A DNA stretch of 64,000 nt from Paraburkholderia eburnea. GTDB taxonomy: Bacteria; Pseudomonadota; Gammaproteobacteria; Burkholderiales; Burkholderiaceae. A program made the translations under genes and the position numbers. Shown here one piece after another: positions 1 to 9,200 of this stretch. Every line of letters begins with the position of its first letter. Position 1 is the first letter of the stretch. The stretch is from the NCBI RefSeq assembly GCF_002917095.1, contig NZ_PQGA01000001.1:496001-560000 (forward strand), written 5' to 3'. Below the pieces are notes generated by a model that saw nothing but the letters and a program-made list of their open reading frames with translations, searched no databases and was not told where the DNA came from.

Positions 1-2
1 CG

Positions 3-641
3 CTCATCGGCATCAACCACGGCCGTCTGGGCTTCATCACCGACATCCCGTTCTCCCACATGCAGGAGATCGTGCCGCAACTGCTCGCGGGCAGCTTCGA
101 GCGCGAGGAGCGCTCGCTGCTCGAATCGCGCATCATGCGCGACGGCGACCCGATCTACCATGCGCTCGCCTTCAACGACGTGGTCGTGAACCGCAGCGGC
201 TTCTCCGGCATGGCGGAACTGCGCGTCCATGTGGATGGCCGCTTCATGTACAACCAGCGCTCGGACGGCCTGATCGTCGCGACGCCCACGGGCTCGACCG
301 CCTATGCGCTGTCGTCGCAAGGGCCGATCCTGCATCCGCAGCTGCAAGGCATCGTGCTCGTGCCGATCGCGCCGCACGCGCTCTCGAACCGCCCGATCGT
401 GCTGCCCGACGACTGCAAGGTGAGCATCCAGATCGTCGCGGGCCGCGACGTCAACGTGAATTTCGACATGCAGTCGTTCACGGCGGTCGAACTCAACGAC
501 GTGATCGAGGTGCGCCGCTCGCGCCATACGGTGCCCTTCCTGCATCCGGTCGGCTACAGCTATTACCGGACGCTGCGCCAGAAGCTGCACTGGAACGAGC
601 CGCCCGCGCTGCAAAACCTGTCGCCCGATCCGCACGACTGA
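3..641 (+). CDS. nadK: NAD kinase, C-terminal part (5' end lies outside the window)
   Basis: The reading frame is open from the window edge, and 212 residues are visible. NAD kinase phosphorylates NAD to NADP in the cytosol using ATP or polyphosphate. Visible family motifs are GRLGFITD near the edge, NDVVVNR, the substrate-binding block [14 protein letters not shown], and the C-terminal [17 protein letters not shown]. The N-terminal GGDGT motif must lie upstream of the window. Full-length homologues are about 290-300 residues, so roughly 80 are missing. recN follows 116 bp downstream on the same strand, a neighbourhood common in proteobacteria. The identification is secure; only the start is unknown. 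Confidence 0.95.
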   Translation, partial: LIGINHGRLGFITDIPFSHMQEIVPQLLAGSFEREERSLLESRIMRDGDPIYHALAFNDVVVNRSGFSGMAELRVHVDGRFMYNQRSDGLIVATPTGSTAYALSSQGPILHPQLQGIVLVPIAPHALSNRPIVLPDDCKVSIQIVAGRDVNVNFDMQSFTAVELNDVIEVRRSRHTVPFLHPVGYSYYRTLRQKLHWNEPPALQNLSPDPHD

Positions 642-658
642 CGCACGACTGACGCACG
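631..658 (+). repeat. 11-bp tandem repeat over the nadK stop codon
   Basis: The unit CGCACGACTGA occurs at 631-641 and 642-652, followed by a partial copy at 653-658. The first copy contains the nadK stop codon TGA at 639-641. It looks like a small slippage duplication; no function is implied. Confidence 0.6.
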
Positions 659-757
659 GATGGAGACGCGGGACGCGCCGGCCGCACCCGCGACCATTCA
701 ATTCAAGCAACGAACCATCGAACCGGCGCCATCGCCATCCGCCAGATTCAAGACGCC

Positions 758-2440
758 ATGCTCCGTCATCTCTCGATTCGCGACTTCGTGATCGTCGCCG
801 CGCTCGACCTCGAATTCGACAGCGGCTTCACCGTGTTTTCCGGTGAGACCGGCGCCGGCAAGTCGATCCTGATCGACGCCCTCGCGCTCACGCTGGGCGC
901 GCGCGCCGATGCGGGCGTGGTGCGCGCGGGCGAGAGCCGCGCCGACATCACCGCCGAATTCGATGCGCCGCCGCACGTCGCGTCCTGGCTCGAAGAGCAG
1001 GCGCTCGCCAACAGCGACGCCGAGAACGGCGTGATCCTGCGCCGCGTGGTCGACAGCAGCGGGCGCTCACGCGCCTTCATCAACGGCACGCCGGCGACGC
1101 TCGCCCAGTTGCGCGATATCGGCGAGCGGCTTGTCGACATTCACGGTCAGCACGCGCATCAATTGCTGATGCGCCCGGACGCCCAGCGCGAACTGTTCGA
1201 CACGCACGCGGGCCTGCTCGATCTGGCCGCACGCGTCACGCGCGCCTGGCGCGACGCGCGCGATGCGCGCTATGCCGTGCAGACCGCGCAATCGCGCGAT
1301 CGCGAACTGCAGCTCGAACGCGAGCGCCTCGCCTGGCAACTCGCCGAACTCGACAAGCTCGCGCCGCAGCCCGGCGAATGGGAAGAAGTGAGCGCCGAGC
1401 ACACGCGGCTGTCGAATTCGGCGAACCTGATCGAGGGCGTGCAAGGCGCGCTCGCGGCGCTCTCCGAATCCGACGAGGCGATGATTTCGCATCTGAATTC
1501 GATCGTCTCGAAACTGCGCGATCTTGCCGAAGTCGATGGCGCGCTCGGCGACGCGCTCGCCGCGCTCGAACCGGCCGCGATCCAGCTTCAGGAAGCCGCC
1601 TACTCGCTTTCGCACTATGCGCAGCGGCTCGAACTCGATCCGAACCGGCTGGCCCAGGTCGAAAAGCGTCTCGACGCGCTGCATTCGGCGTCGCGCAAAT
1701 TCCGCCTGCAACCGGAAGCGCTGCCCACCGAGCACGCCTCGCGCCGCCAGCAACTGGCGCTGCTCGATGCCGCGTCCGATCTCGACGCGCTGCGCGCCGC
1801 CGCCGACAAGGCGCACGAAGCCTATCTCGTCGAAGCGCGTCAGCTTTCCAGGGCGCGCGCGGGCGCGGCGCAAGCGCTCGGCGCGGCGGTCACACAGGGT
1901 ATGCAGGAATTGTCGATGGCGGGCGGCAGCTTCGAAGTCGCACTGGTGCCGCTGGGCGGCAACAGCGGCAACGGCGAGCCGATCGGCGGCGCGCACGGTC
2001 TGGAGCAGATCGAATTCCGCGTCGCGGGTCACGCCGGCGTGCCGCTGCGCCCGCTCGCGAAGATCGCCTCGGGCGGCGAACTGGCGCGTATCAGCCTGGC
2101 GCTCGCGGTGATCGCAAGCGCCGCGAGCCCCACGCCCACGCTGATCTTCGACGAAGTGGACACGGGTATCGGCGGCGGCGTCGCGGAGGTGGTCGGACGC
2201 CTGCTGCATCAGCTCGGGCGCTCGCGCCAGGTGTTGTGCGTCACGCACTTGCCGCAGGTCGCGGCGCGCGGCGATCAGCATATGCAGGTGGCGAAAGCCG
2301 GCGACGGCAATGGCGGCACGGTCTCGGCGGTGACGCCGCTCGACAAATCAGGCCGCGTCGAGGAAGTCGCGCGTATGCTCGGCGGCCTGGAAATCACCGC
2401 GACCACGAGGCGGCATGCTAAGGAGATGTTGGCGGCTTGA
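758..2440 (+). CDS. recN: DNA repair protein RecN (SMC-like ATPase)
   Basis: The product has 560 residues, the usual RecN length. RecN is a cytosolic SMC-family ATPase that acts early in recombinational repair of double-strand breaks. The Walker A motif GETGAGKS is at residues 29-36. A long charged coiled-coil region fills the middle. The ABC signature IASGGELARISLALA lies near residues 435-450 and Walker B LIFDEVDTGIGG near 462-473. The chosen ATG gives the canonical N-terminus, with strand beta1 followed directly by the P-loop. I see no clear LexA box in the 116-bp gap from nadK, so SOS control is not shown here. A toxin-antitoxin pair follows 83 bp downstream. Confidence 0.96.
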   Translation: MLRHLSIRDFVIVAALDLEFDSGFTVFSGETGAGKSILIDALALTLGARADAGVVRAGESRADITAEFDAPPHVASWLEEQALANSDAENGVILRRVVDSSGRSRAFINGTPATLAQLRDIGERLVDIHGQHAHQLLMRPDAQRELFDTHAGLLDLAARVTRAWRDARDARYAVQTAQSRDRELQLERERLAWQLAELDKLAPQPGEWEEVSAEHTRLSNSANLIEGVQGALAALSESDEAMISHLNSIVSKLRDLAEVDGALGDALAALEPAAIQLQEAAYSLSHYAQRLELDPNRLAQVEKRLDALHSASRKFRLQPEALPTEHASRRQQLALLDAASDLDALRAAADKAHEAYLVEARQLSRARAGAAQALGAAVTQGMQELSMAGGSFEVALVPLGGNSGNGEPIGGAHGLEQIEFRVAGHAGVPLRPLAKIASGGELARISLALAVIASAASPTPTLIFDEVDTGIGGGVAEVVGRLLHQLGRSRQVLCVTHLPQVAARGDQHMQVAKAGDGNGGTVSAVTPLDKSGRVEEVARMLGGLEITATTRRHAKEMLAA

Positions 2441-2523
2441 AGCGGGTCAATCCTGCCCGAATACAGCGCGGCGTCAGTCCGAATTTGGGTCTATATTTGG
2501 ACCTGCCGTCACAAGGAGCCGAT

Positions 2524-2805
2524 ATGAAACCCAGCCAGGTCAAGCCGATCAGCTATTTGAAGAGCCACGCAGCGGAAGTCGTGCGCGAAATCAGCGAAAG
2601 CGGCGAGCCGATGCTGATCACCCAGAACGGCGAAGCCAAAGTCGTGGTCCAGGACGCCCAGGCCTACGAAGACACGCAGCAAACCCTGGCGTTACTGAAG
2701 CTCCTCACGCTGGGACGCAAAGATATCGAAGCCGGTCGCGTCACGCCTGCGAACGAGGTCTTCGCGGAACTGGAGCAACTGGACAAGGATAACGGCCTCG
2801 CATGA
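2524..2805 (+). CDS. Type II antitoxin, Phd/YefM-like
   Basis: This 93-residue protein starts at ATG 2524, with AAGGAG at 2513-2518 five bases before it. The frame is open further upstream, but that extension has no ribosome site. The N-terminus (KPISYLKSHAAEVVREI, then GEPMLITQNGEAKVVV) matches the Phd/YefM fold, which binds DNA as a dimer. The C-terminal part after residue 50 is helical and acidic, as expected for the segment that wraps and neutralises the toxin. Its stop overlaps the toxin start (ATGA), so the two are translationally coupled. Antitoxins of this type usually repress their own operon. The AT-rich block at 2485-2505 is the likely promoter and operator, but I could not define a clean box. 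Confidence 0.85.
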   Translation: MKPSQVKPISYLKSHAAEVVREISESGEPMLITQNGEAKVVVQDAQAYEDTQQTLALLKLLTLGRKDIEAGRVTPANEVFAELEQLDKDNGLA

Positions 2806-3122
2806 AGGCCGTTTTTCTGCCCGCTGCGCGCGCGGATCTACATAACGTCCGGCGCTACGTCATTGACCGTTTTGGTGGTGAAACCTGGCGCGAAACGTTC
2901 GCGCGAATCCAGCGCGACGTTGCGCAACTCGAAGCGTTTCCCCTCAGCGGCCAGATTCCCGCCGAACTGCTTGAGATCGGCGCTCCTCACTATCGGCAAG
3001 TCGTGAGCGGCATGAACCGCATCATTTACGAGATCGACGATCCGATGATCTACATCCACCTGATCGTCGATACGCGCCGGAATCTGAAAGACGTGCTGGA
3101 GAAGAGGCTTTTACAGCCCTGA
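2802..3122 (+). CDS. Type II toxin, RelE/ParE family
   Basis: This 106-residue protein starts at ATG 2802, overlapping the antitoxin stop by four bases. It has the RelE/ParE layout: an N-terminal helix pair (ARADLHNVRRYVIDRFGG), a central region with LEAFPLSGQIPAEL, and the C-terminal strands RQVVSGMNRIIYEID and IYIHLIVDTRRNLKDVLEKR. Members either cut ribosome-bound mRNA (RelE) or poison gyrase (ParE). The spacing and the Phd-type partner do not decide which applies here. The stop lies only three bases from the stop of the convergent glnE gene, with no terminator between them, so their 3' transcripts probably overlap. Confidence 0.83.
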   Translation: MKAVFLPAARADLHNVRRYVIDRFGGETWRETFARIQRDVAQLEAFPLSGQIPAELLEIGAPHYRQVVSGMNRIIYEIDDPMIYIHLIVDTRRNLKDVLEKRLLQP

Positions 3123-3125
3123 GCC

Positions 3126-5957
3126 TCACTCCCCGCCGCGCTCCCCAAACACCCGCTTCCACAGCGCCAGCACCACCTCGCGCTCGCCTTCCACGCGCGC
3201 CGGATCGACGCGCGCGGTCTCCATCCCGTCCAGCCGCAGTTGATGCTGAAGCTTGCGGTAAAGCCGATACGCCGAACCCACGGCATCGGCTTCCGCCTCG
3301 CTCATCAGCCCGAAGCGCGACACCTCGCGCAAAAGCGCGATATTGCCGGTGTTGCGGATCAGCTCCGGGTCCTGCGCCGCGTGCAGCAGCACCCAGTACT
3401 GCACCGTGAACTCGATATCGACCATGCCGCCGCGATCGTGCTTGAGATCGAACAGCGCCGTGCGGTTCGGATGGCCGTCCTCCACGCGCTGGCGCATCTC
3501 GACGATCTCCTGCGCGAGCGGCGCCGCATCGCGCGGCGTCGTCAGCACCTGCACGCGGATCGCCTCGAAGGCGTTGCCGATGGCCGCGTCGCCCGCCGAA
3601 AAGCGCGCGCGCGTGAGCGCCTGATGCTCCCACACCCACGCGGTATTGGCCGCGTCGCCCTCGCGCAGCTGATAGCGCCGGAACGAGTCGAGATCGGTCA
3701 CGAGCAGGCCCGATTCGCCATTGGGCCGCAGGCGCAGATCGACGTCGAACAGCGTGCCCGCGCCCGTTGCCGTGGTGAGCCAGGTGATGAGGCGGCGCGC
3801 GAACGCCGCGTAGATCTCGGCGGCGCGTTCGTCCTCGTCGTCGTAGAGGAAGATGATGTCGAGGTCCGAGGCGTAGCCCAGTTCCTTGCCGCCCAGCTTG
3901 CCGTACGCGATCGCGGCGAAGCGCGGCACCTCGCGATGGCGTTTGGCGAAGTGCTTCCAGACGATCTCGATGGTGACGTCGAGCACCGCGTCGGCCAGCT
4001 CGGAAAGCCGGTCGCTCACATGCTCCACCGATAGCCGTCCGGCCAGGTCGTTGAGCAGGATGCGGAACACTTCGGCCTGATGCGCGTGGCGCAGCAGATC
4101 CATCTGCTGCTCCACATCTGAGGCCGCGGCAAGGCGCGCGCGCAGCAGGCGCGAGAACTCGGGCCAGTCGAACGGCGAGGAAATCGCTTCGTCGTCGAGC
4201 AGTTCGTCGAGCAGTTGCGGATGGCGGATCAGATAGCCCGCCGCCCAGCGCGACGCGCCCAGCACCTTGAGCACGCGGTTGAGCGCATCCGGGTATTCGG
4301 TGAGCAGCGCCAGATACGCGCCACGCCGGATCACGGCTTCGAGCAGGTCGAACATGCGCGCGAGCGTGTCGCCGCGCCGCTCGCGCGGCTCCATCGTGCG
4401 CGCCGCTTCGAGCGCGCGCTTGGCGACGTTGTCGAAGCGCTCGCGGCTCTTCTCGGGCAGGCCCGTGTAACGCGACGATTGCCACAGGCCGCGCAGACGC
4501 GCGAGCAGCGGCGCAGGATCGTCGATGCCGAGTTCGGTCAGGCGCGCGAGCAGGTCGCCGTCGGCGCCTTCTTCGCCGAGCGCGCTGCTCCAGACCCACG
4601 CGGCCACGCCGTCGTCGGGCGCGCCGCAACCGCTCTCGCCGCCCACCTTGTCGGAGAAAATCTGGTCGAACTGGCGCTCCACCTTCTCGCGATGCGCTTC
4701 GAGCACGGCCATCAGCGCCGCGTAATCGGCATAGCCCATCGACTGCGCGAGCGCCGCGCGTTCGGTTTCATCGACGGGCATCGCGTGCGTCTGCGCATCG
4801 TCGCGGTATTGCAGGCGGTGTTCGAGTTCGCGCAGGAAGTTGTAGGCGAGCGTGAGGTCGTGGCAGACCTCGGGCGCGATCAGCCCGCGCGCCGCCGCAT
4901 AGCCGAGCACGGCGAGCGTCGGGCGCACGCGAAAACCCGCGTCCTGACCGCCACGAATCAGCTGGAACACCTGGGCGCTGAATTCGATTTCGCGGATGCC
5001 GCCGCGTCCGAGCTTGATGTCGTCGGCCTTGTCGGGGCGCATCATGGCGCGGCGCTGCGCTTCCTGGCGAATCTGCAGATGCAGCGAGCGGATCGCGCTG
5101 ATCACGCCGAAGTCCAGATAGCGGCGGTAGACGAAGGGCTTCACCAGTGAGTCGAGCTGCGTGGCCAGACGCTGCGCGCTGTCGCTCTCGCTTTCGGAAA
5201 CCAGCCGCCCCTTGATCCACGCGTAGCGCTCCCACTCGCGGCCCTGCACGTAAAAATACTCTTCGAGCATGCCGAGGCTGCACACGAGCGGCCCCGAGTC
5301 GCCGTTCGGGCGCAGGCGCATATCGACGCGAAACACGAAGCCGTCCGCCGTCACGTCCGAGAGCGCGCCGATCAGGCGCTTGCCCACGCGCGTGAAGAAG
5401 TCCTGGGTGGCGATGGCCGAACGCTGGGCGCCCGTGGTTTCGCCGTCGTCCTCATAGACGAAGATCAGATCGATGTCCGACGACACATTCAGCTCGCGCC
5501 CGCCAAGCTTGCCCATGCCGACCACGCCGAGCGTCAGGCGCTCGCCATTGGGGCCGCGCGGCTCGCCGAACAGCGTTTCGAGATCGGCGCTCACGACCGC
5601 CAGCGCGCGCTGGATCGTGACTTCGGCCAGATCGGTCATGGTGCCGGTGACTTCGCCCACATCCGCGCTGCCGGCGAGGTCGCGCTCCATCACCGCGCAG
5701 ATCACTTCGGCACGCAACTGGCGCAAGGCCTTCTTCAGTTGCTCGTCGGTGAGCGTGAGCGGGGCGCTGGAAGTGCCGGAAATGCTGGGCGTGCCGCTTG
5801 CTTGCATGCACAACGCATCGAGACGCGCGACGATGCGCTCGCGCGTGATCGGCGCGGCGGCGAGCGCCGCCACCTCGGCGGCCAGCGCCGCACGGGCGGC
5901 ATAGACGCGCGCCGCATAGCGCGAATAACTGGAACTCAGGAGAGGAATGTCAGTCAT
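3126..5957 (-). CDS. glnE: Bifunctional glutamine synthetase adenylyltransferase / adenylyl-removing enzyme
   Basis: The product has 943 residues, close to the 946 of E. coli GlnE. It attaches AMP to, and removes it from, a tyrosine of glutamine synthetase in response to PII protein and glutamine. Two nucleotidyltransferase domains are visible. GMGKLGGRELNVSSDIDLIF near residue 150 belongs to the adenylyl-removing half. AYGKLGGKELGYASDLDIIF near residue 690 belongs to the adenylylating half. I chose the ATG at 5957 (MTDIPLLSSSY) because it gives the family-typical N-terminus. The frame stays open for 102 more codons upstream, but that stretch is low-complexity and unlike GlnE. The gene is divergent from the yhdP-like gene. 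Confidence 0.95.
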   Translation of the reverse strand: MTDIPLLSSSYSRYAARVYAARAALAAEVAALAAAPITRERIVARLDALCMQASGTPSISGTSSAPLTLTDEQLKKALRQLRAEVICAVMERDLAGSADVGEVTGTMTDLAEVTIQRALAVVSADLETLFGEPRGPNGERLTLGVVGMGKLGGRELNVSSDIDLIFVYEDDGETTGAQRSAIATQDFFTRVGKRLIGALSDVTADGFVFRVDMRLRPNGDSGPLVCSLGMLEEYFYVQGREWERYAWIKGRLVSESESDSAQRLATQLDSLVKPFVYRRYLDFGVISAIRSLHLQIRQEAQRRAMMRPDKADDIKLGRGGIREIEFSAQVFQLIRGGQDAGFRVRPTLAVLGYAAARGLIAPEVCHDLTLAYNFLRELEHRLQYRDDAQTHAMPVDETERAALAQSMGYADYAALMAVLEAHREKVERQFDQIFSDKVGGESGCGAPDDGVAAWVWSSALGEEGADGDLLARLTELGIDDPAPLLARLRGLWQSSRYTGLPEKSRERFDNVAKRALEAARTMEPRERRGDTLARMFDLLEAVIRRGAYLALLTEYPDALNRVLKVLGASRWAAGYLIRHPQLLDELLDDEAISSPFDWPEFSRLLRARLAAASDVEQQMDLLRHAHQAEVFRILLNDLAGRLSVEHVSDRLSELADAVLDVTIEIVWKHFAKRHREVPRFAAIAYGKLGGKELGYASDLDIIFLYDDEDERAAEIYAAFARRLITWLTTATGAGTLFDVDLRLRPNGESGLLVTDLDSFRRYQLREGDAANTAWVWEHQALTRARFSAGDAAIGNAFEAIRVQVLTTPRDAAPLAQEIVEMRQRVEDGHPNRTALFDLKHDRGGMVDIEFTVQYWVLLHAAQDPELIRNTGNIALLREVSRFGLMSEAEADAVGSAYRLYRKLQHQLRLDGMETARVDPARVEGEREVVLALWKRVFGERGGE

Positions 5958-6280
5958 GAAAGCTCTGGCTCTGCGGGTGAATCGACCTGTAATTCTGCAA
6001 ACGGCGAGGCAAAAAGCGGGGCAAAAAGCGCGGAGCGTGGAAGGCAAGGCAGGCTGGCGGATCGGCATACATCGCGGCAGGTGTGTCGATGGCGGCCATG
6101 GCTGACAACACGCGCCTACGCTCTTGATCTGGATGCCGCCAGGCCGTTTTTCCGTGCGCGAGATGCCGTGCGCCGCGCCGCCGCGAGCCATCCCGGCTTC
6201 CCCGGATGGCCGTGTCCACGGCCCCGTGTGATACATTTCGTCGTCAGAACGCAACGCTACCATACCCCACCCGCCGCAGC
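5958..6280. other. 323-bp divergent intergenic region, glnE / yhdP-like
   Basis: No gene is supported here. It should hold the promoters of both flanking genes. I see a 13-bp direct repeat built on GGCAAAAAGCG (about 6008-6032) and a perfect inverted repeat GGCCGTG-TC-CACGGCC at 6208-6223. A possible -10 element, GATACAT, follows at about 6230. No convincing -35 box or known operator is apparent. Confidence 0.4.
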
Positions 6281-9200
6281 ATGTCCGAGCGTAACGATCC
6301 CGCCGGCCCGCCTCATACCGGACACGCCAGCCGGGAAAGCGCAGACGCGGGCCCGCAACATCATCACCCGGTACTGCGCCACACGCTGCGCGTACTGGCG
6401 TGCATCGCGCTCGTCTTCTACTTTATCGTCGCCGTGCTGCTGCTCGGGCTGCGCTATGTCGTGCTGCCCCACGTGGACGATTTCCGTCCGCGTATCGAGA
6501 AGCTCGTCTCCGACAAAATCCACGCCGACTTTCGCATCGGCAAGCTCTCGCCGCACTGGTCGGGCTTCCAGCCCGGCATCGACGTCGCCAACCTGACGAT
6601 CCGCGACCGCCACGGCAATCTCGCGCTCAACGTGCCGCACGCCACGGCCTCGGTCGCCTGGCGCTCGGCCGTGATTTTCGAGCCGCTGCTCTCCAGCGTC
6701 GTGGTCGAGAACCCCGACGTGTCGATTGCGCGCGAGGACGACGGCACGCTCACCGTCGCGGGCGTGCCGGTGCCGAGCGCCCATACCGGCAACGCCACCT
6801 TCACGACCTGGCTGATGCGCCAGCAGGCGATCGTGCTGCGCGGCGGCACGCTGCGCTGGCGCGACGCCACGCGCGACGTGCCCGAGCTGCGCCTGTCGAA
6901 CATCCGCCTCGCAATCCTCAACGACGGCTACGACCACCACATTGCGCTGCAGGCGCCCGCCGAAGGCACCGTGCTGCACGGGCCGCTCGACTTCCGCGCA
7001 CAGTTCAGGCACGCGCGCTTCGCGCCGGCGGGCAAGCCGAACGCCTGGAGCGGCAGCGCCTATATATCGACTGGCCCCGTCGATCTGCCCACGCTCGCGC
7101 GCTACATTCCGCTGCCGATCACAACCTATGCAGGCCGCATCGACAACGCCATCTGGGCGAACTTCGAGGGCGGCCGCATCGTGTCCGCCGACGGCGTGCT
7201 CAGCGGCGACGACGTGGCGCTGCGCGTGAAGCCGACCCAGCCGCGCCTCGATCTGCCCGTCGCGAAGTTCAACTGGCGCATGGGCCTCGCGCCCGGCGAC
7301 TACACGCTGCAACTGCGCGCCTTCCGCGCCGAACTCGGCCAGCCGCCGCTCGACGACGGTACGCCGCTCACGCGCTCGCTCGCCTTCGCCCACCTCGACG
7401 CGCATTTCCGCCAGCAGAGCCTGCAAACCGGCCAGTTGATTTCGGTCAGCGGCGATCGCATCGACCTGGGCATCCTCGCTGAATTCATGCGCGGTCTGCC
7501 GCTGCCGGGCCGGGTGCAGACCGCGCTCGTGCGCTTCAATCCGCGCGGACTCGTGGCCAACTACGATCTGGCGATGGAGCGCGCCAGGCCCGAATCGGGC
7601 GAAGCCGCCGCCGAGCAGCGCACCACCAGCACCGAGCCGCTGCTGCACTACCGCTTCAACGGCGATCTGCAAGGCTTCAGCGTCGCGGCCCAGGAGCCGG
7701 GGCCGGGCCTCACGCCGCGCAACCACCCGCGCGCGGGTCTGCCCGGCGTCGAAAACCTCTCGGGGCGCATCGACGCCGACGAGTCGCACGGCACGCTCAA
7801 GTTCGATACCGCCGACGCCGCCATCACGCTGCCCGGCGTGTTCGACGATCCGCGCCTGCGCTTTGACCGCCTGTGGGGCGCGGCCAGATGGACCGTGGCC
7901 GCGCAGCGTCAGCCGGGCGACCGGATCAAGGCGTTCGACGTCGAGGTGACCGAGCTGGGCGTGCAGAACGCCGACGCGCGCGCGAAGATGACCGCGCACT
8001 ACCGCAACCCCGGCCACGGACGCGGCGCGCTCGACCTCGTGGCGCACTTCGATCAGGCCCAGGTCAAGGCGATCCCGCGCTATCTGCCGACCAGCATCAG
8101 CGAGAAAACGCGCACCTATCTAGGCCACGGACTGCAAGCCGGCCTCTCGAAAGGCGCGACCATCGAAATTCACGGCGATCTCGCCCAGTTCCCCTACTCG
8201 CGCGACCCGAGCGCGGGGCAATTCCGCATCGTCGCGCCGTTCGCGAACGGGCGCTTCGACCCGTCGCCGTTCCCGCCCAGGAAGATGCGCAACGGAGCGC
8301 CCAACGTCTGGCCGGCGTTCGACGGCATCGACGGGACCTTCAAGCTCGCGGAAAACAAGCTGCGTTTCGACGTGGCGCACGGCCACTACCGCCGCTTCGT
8401 GCTGCACGACGTAAGCGGGCGCATCGACGAACTGGGCGTGAAGGGCTCCGATCTCGTGATCGAAGGCGCGGGCCGCGGGCCGCTGGCCGATCTGCTCGAT
8501 TACGCCGATAACAGCGCGCTCGGCGCGATGTCGAAGCACGCGACGGCCAAGGTGCAGGCGCAGGGACCGGCCACGCTCGCGCTCAAGCTCACGATTCCGC
8601 GCAAGCCGAAGCCGAAGGTGGTGGTGGCCGGCGCGATCGGCTTCGAGAACAACACGCTCGCCGCGCATAACGTGCCGCCGCTGTCGGACCTCAACGGCCG
8701 GGTGCGCTTCACCAATCGCAGCGCCCAGGTGGATCACCTGACGGGGCGCTTCCTCGGCGGCGATCTGCGCGCCAACGGCGGTATGCGCGAGGATGGGCGC
8801 TACGACGTCAACGTCGCGGGCGACGTGGCCGTGGATGCGGCGCGCGGGCTCAACCTGCACGGCACGGCGGCGGCGGTGCTCGGCCGCTTCTCGGGCGCGG
8901 CGCCTTACTCGCTCTCCGTGACGGGCACGCGCGGCCATCTGCCCGACGTGAAGGCCAGCTCCGACCTGACCGATCTGGCGATCGACCTGCCCGCGCCGTT
9001 CGGCAAGAGCGCCGGCACGCCGATGCCGCTGCGCTTCGCGCTGCAGCCCGGCCCCGGCGTCGATCCGCTTTCGCCTGTGGCGCCGATGTCGGCCAGCGAC
9101 GCAGCAGCGTTCCAGCATGCCGAACTGACGCTCGGGCCGCTCGCGGCGCGCTACGTGCTGCGACGCAATCCAGGTCATGTGCCCGAAGTCGTGCGCGGTG

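Noticed and set aside
6208..6223. GGCCGTG-TC-CACGGCC dyad as a defined operator
   Set aside because: Short GC-rich inverted repeats are frequent in this DNA, and nothing ties this one to a regulator.
5958..6263. 102-codon upstream extension of glnE
   Set aside because: The extension does not resemble GlnE, has no ribosome site, and would overlap the divergent gene's promoter region. The start at 5957 gives the family length.
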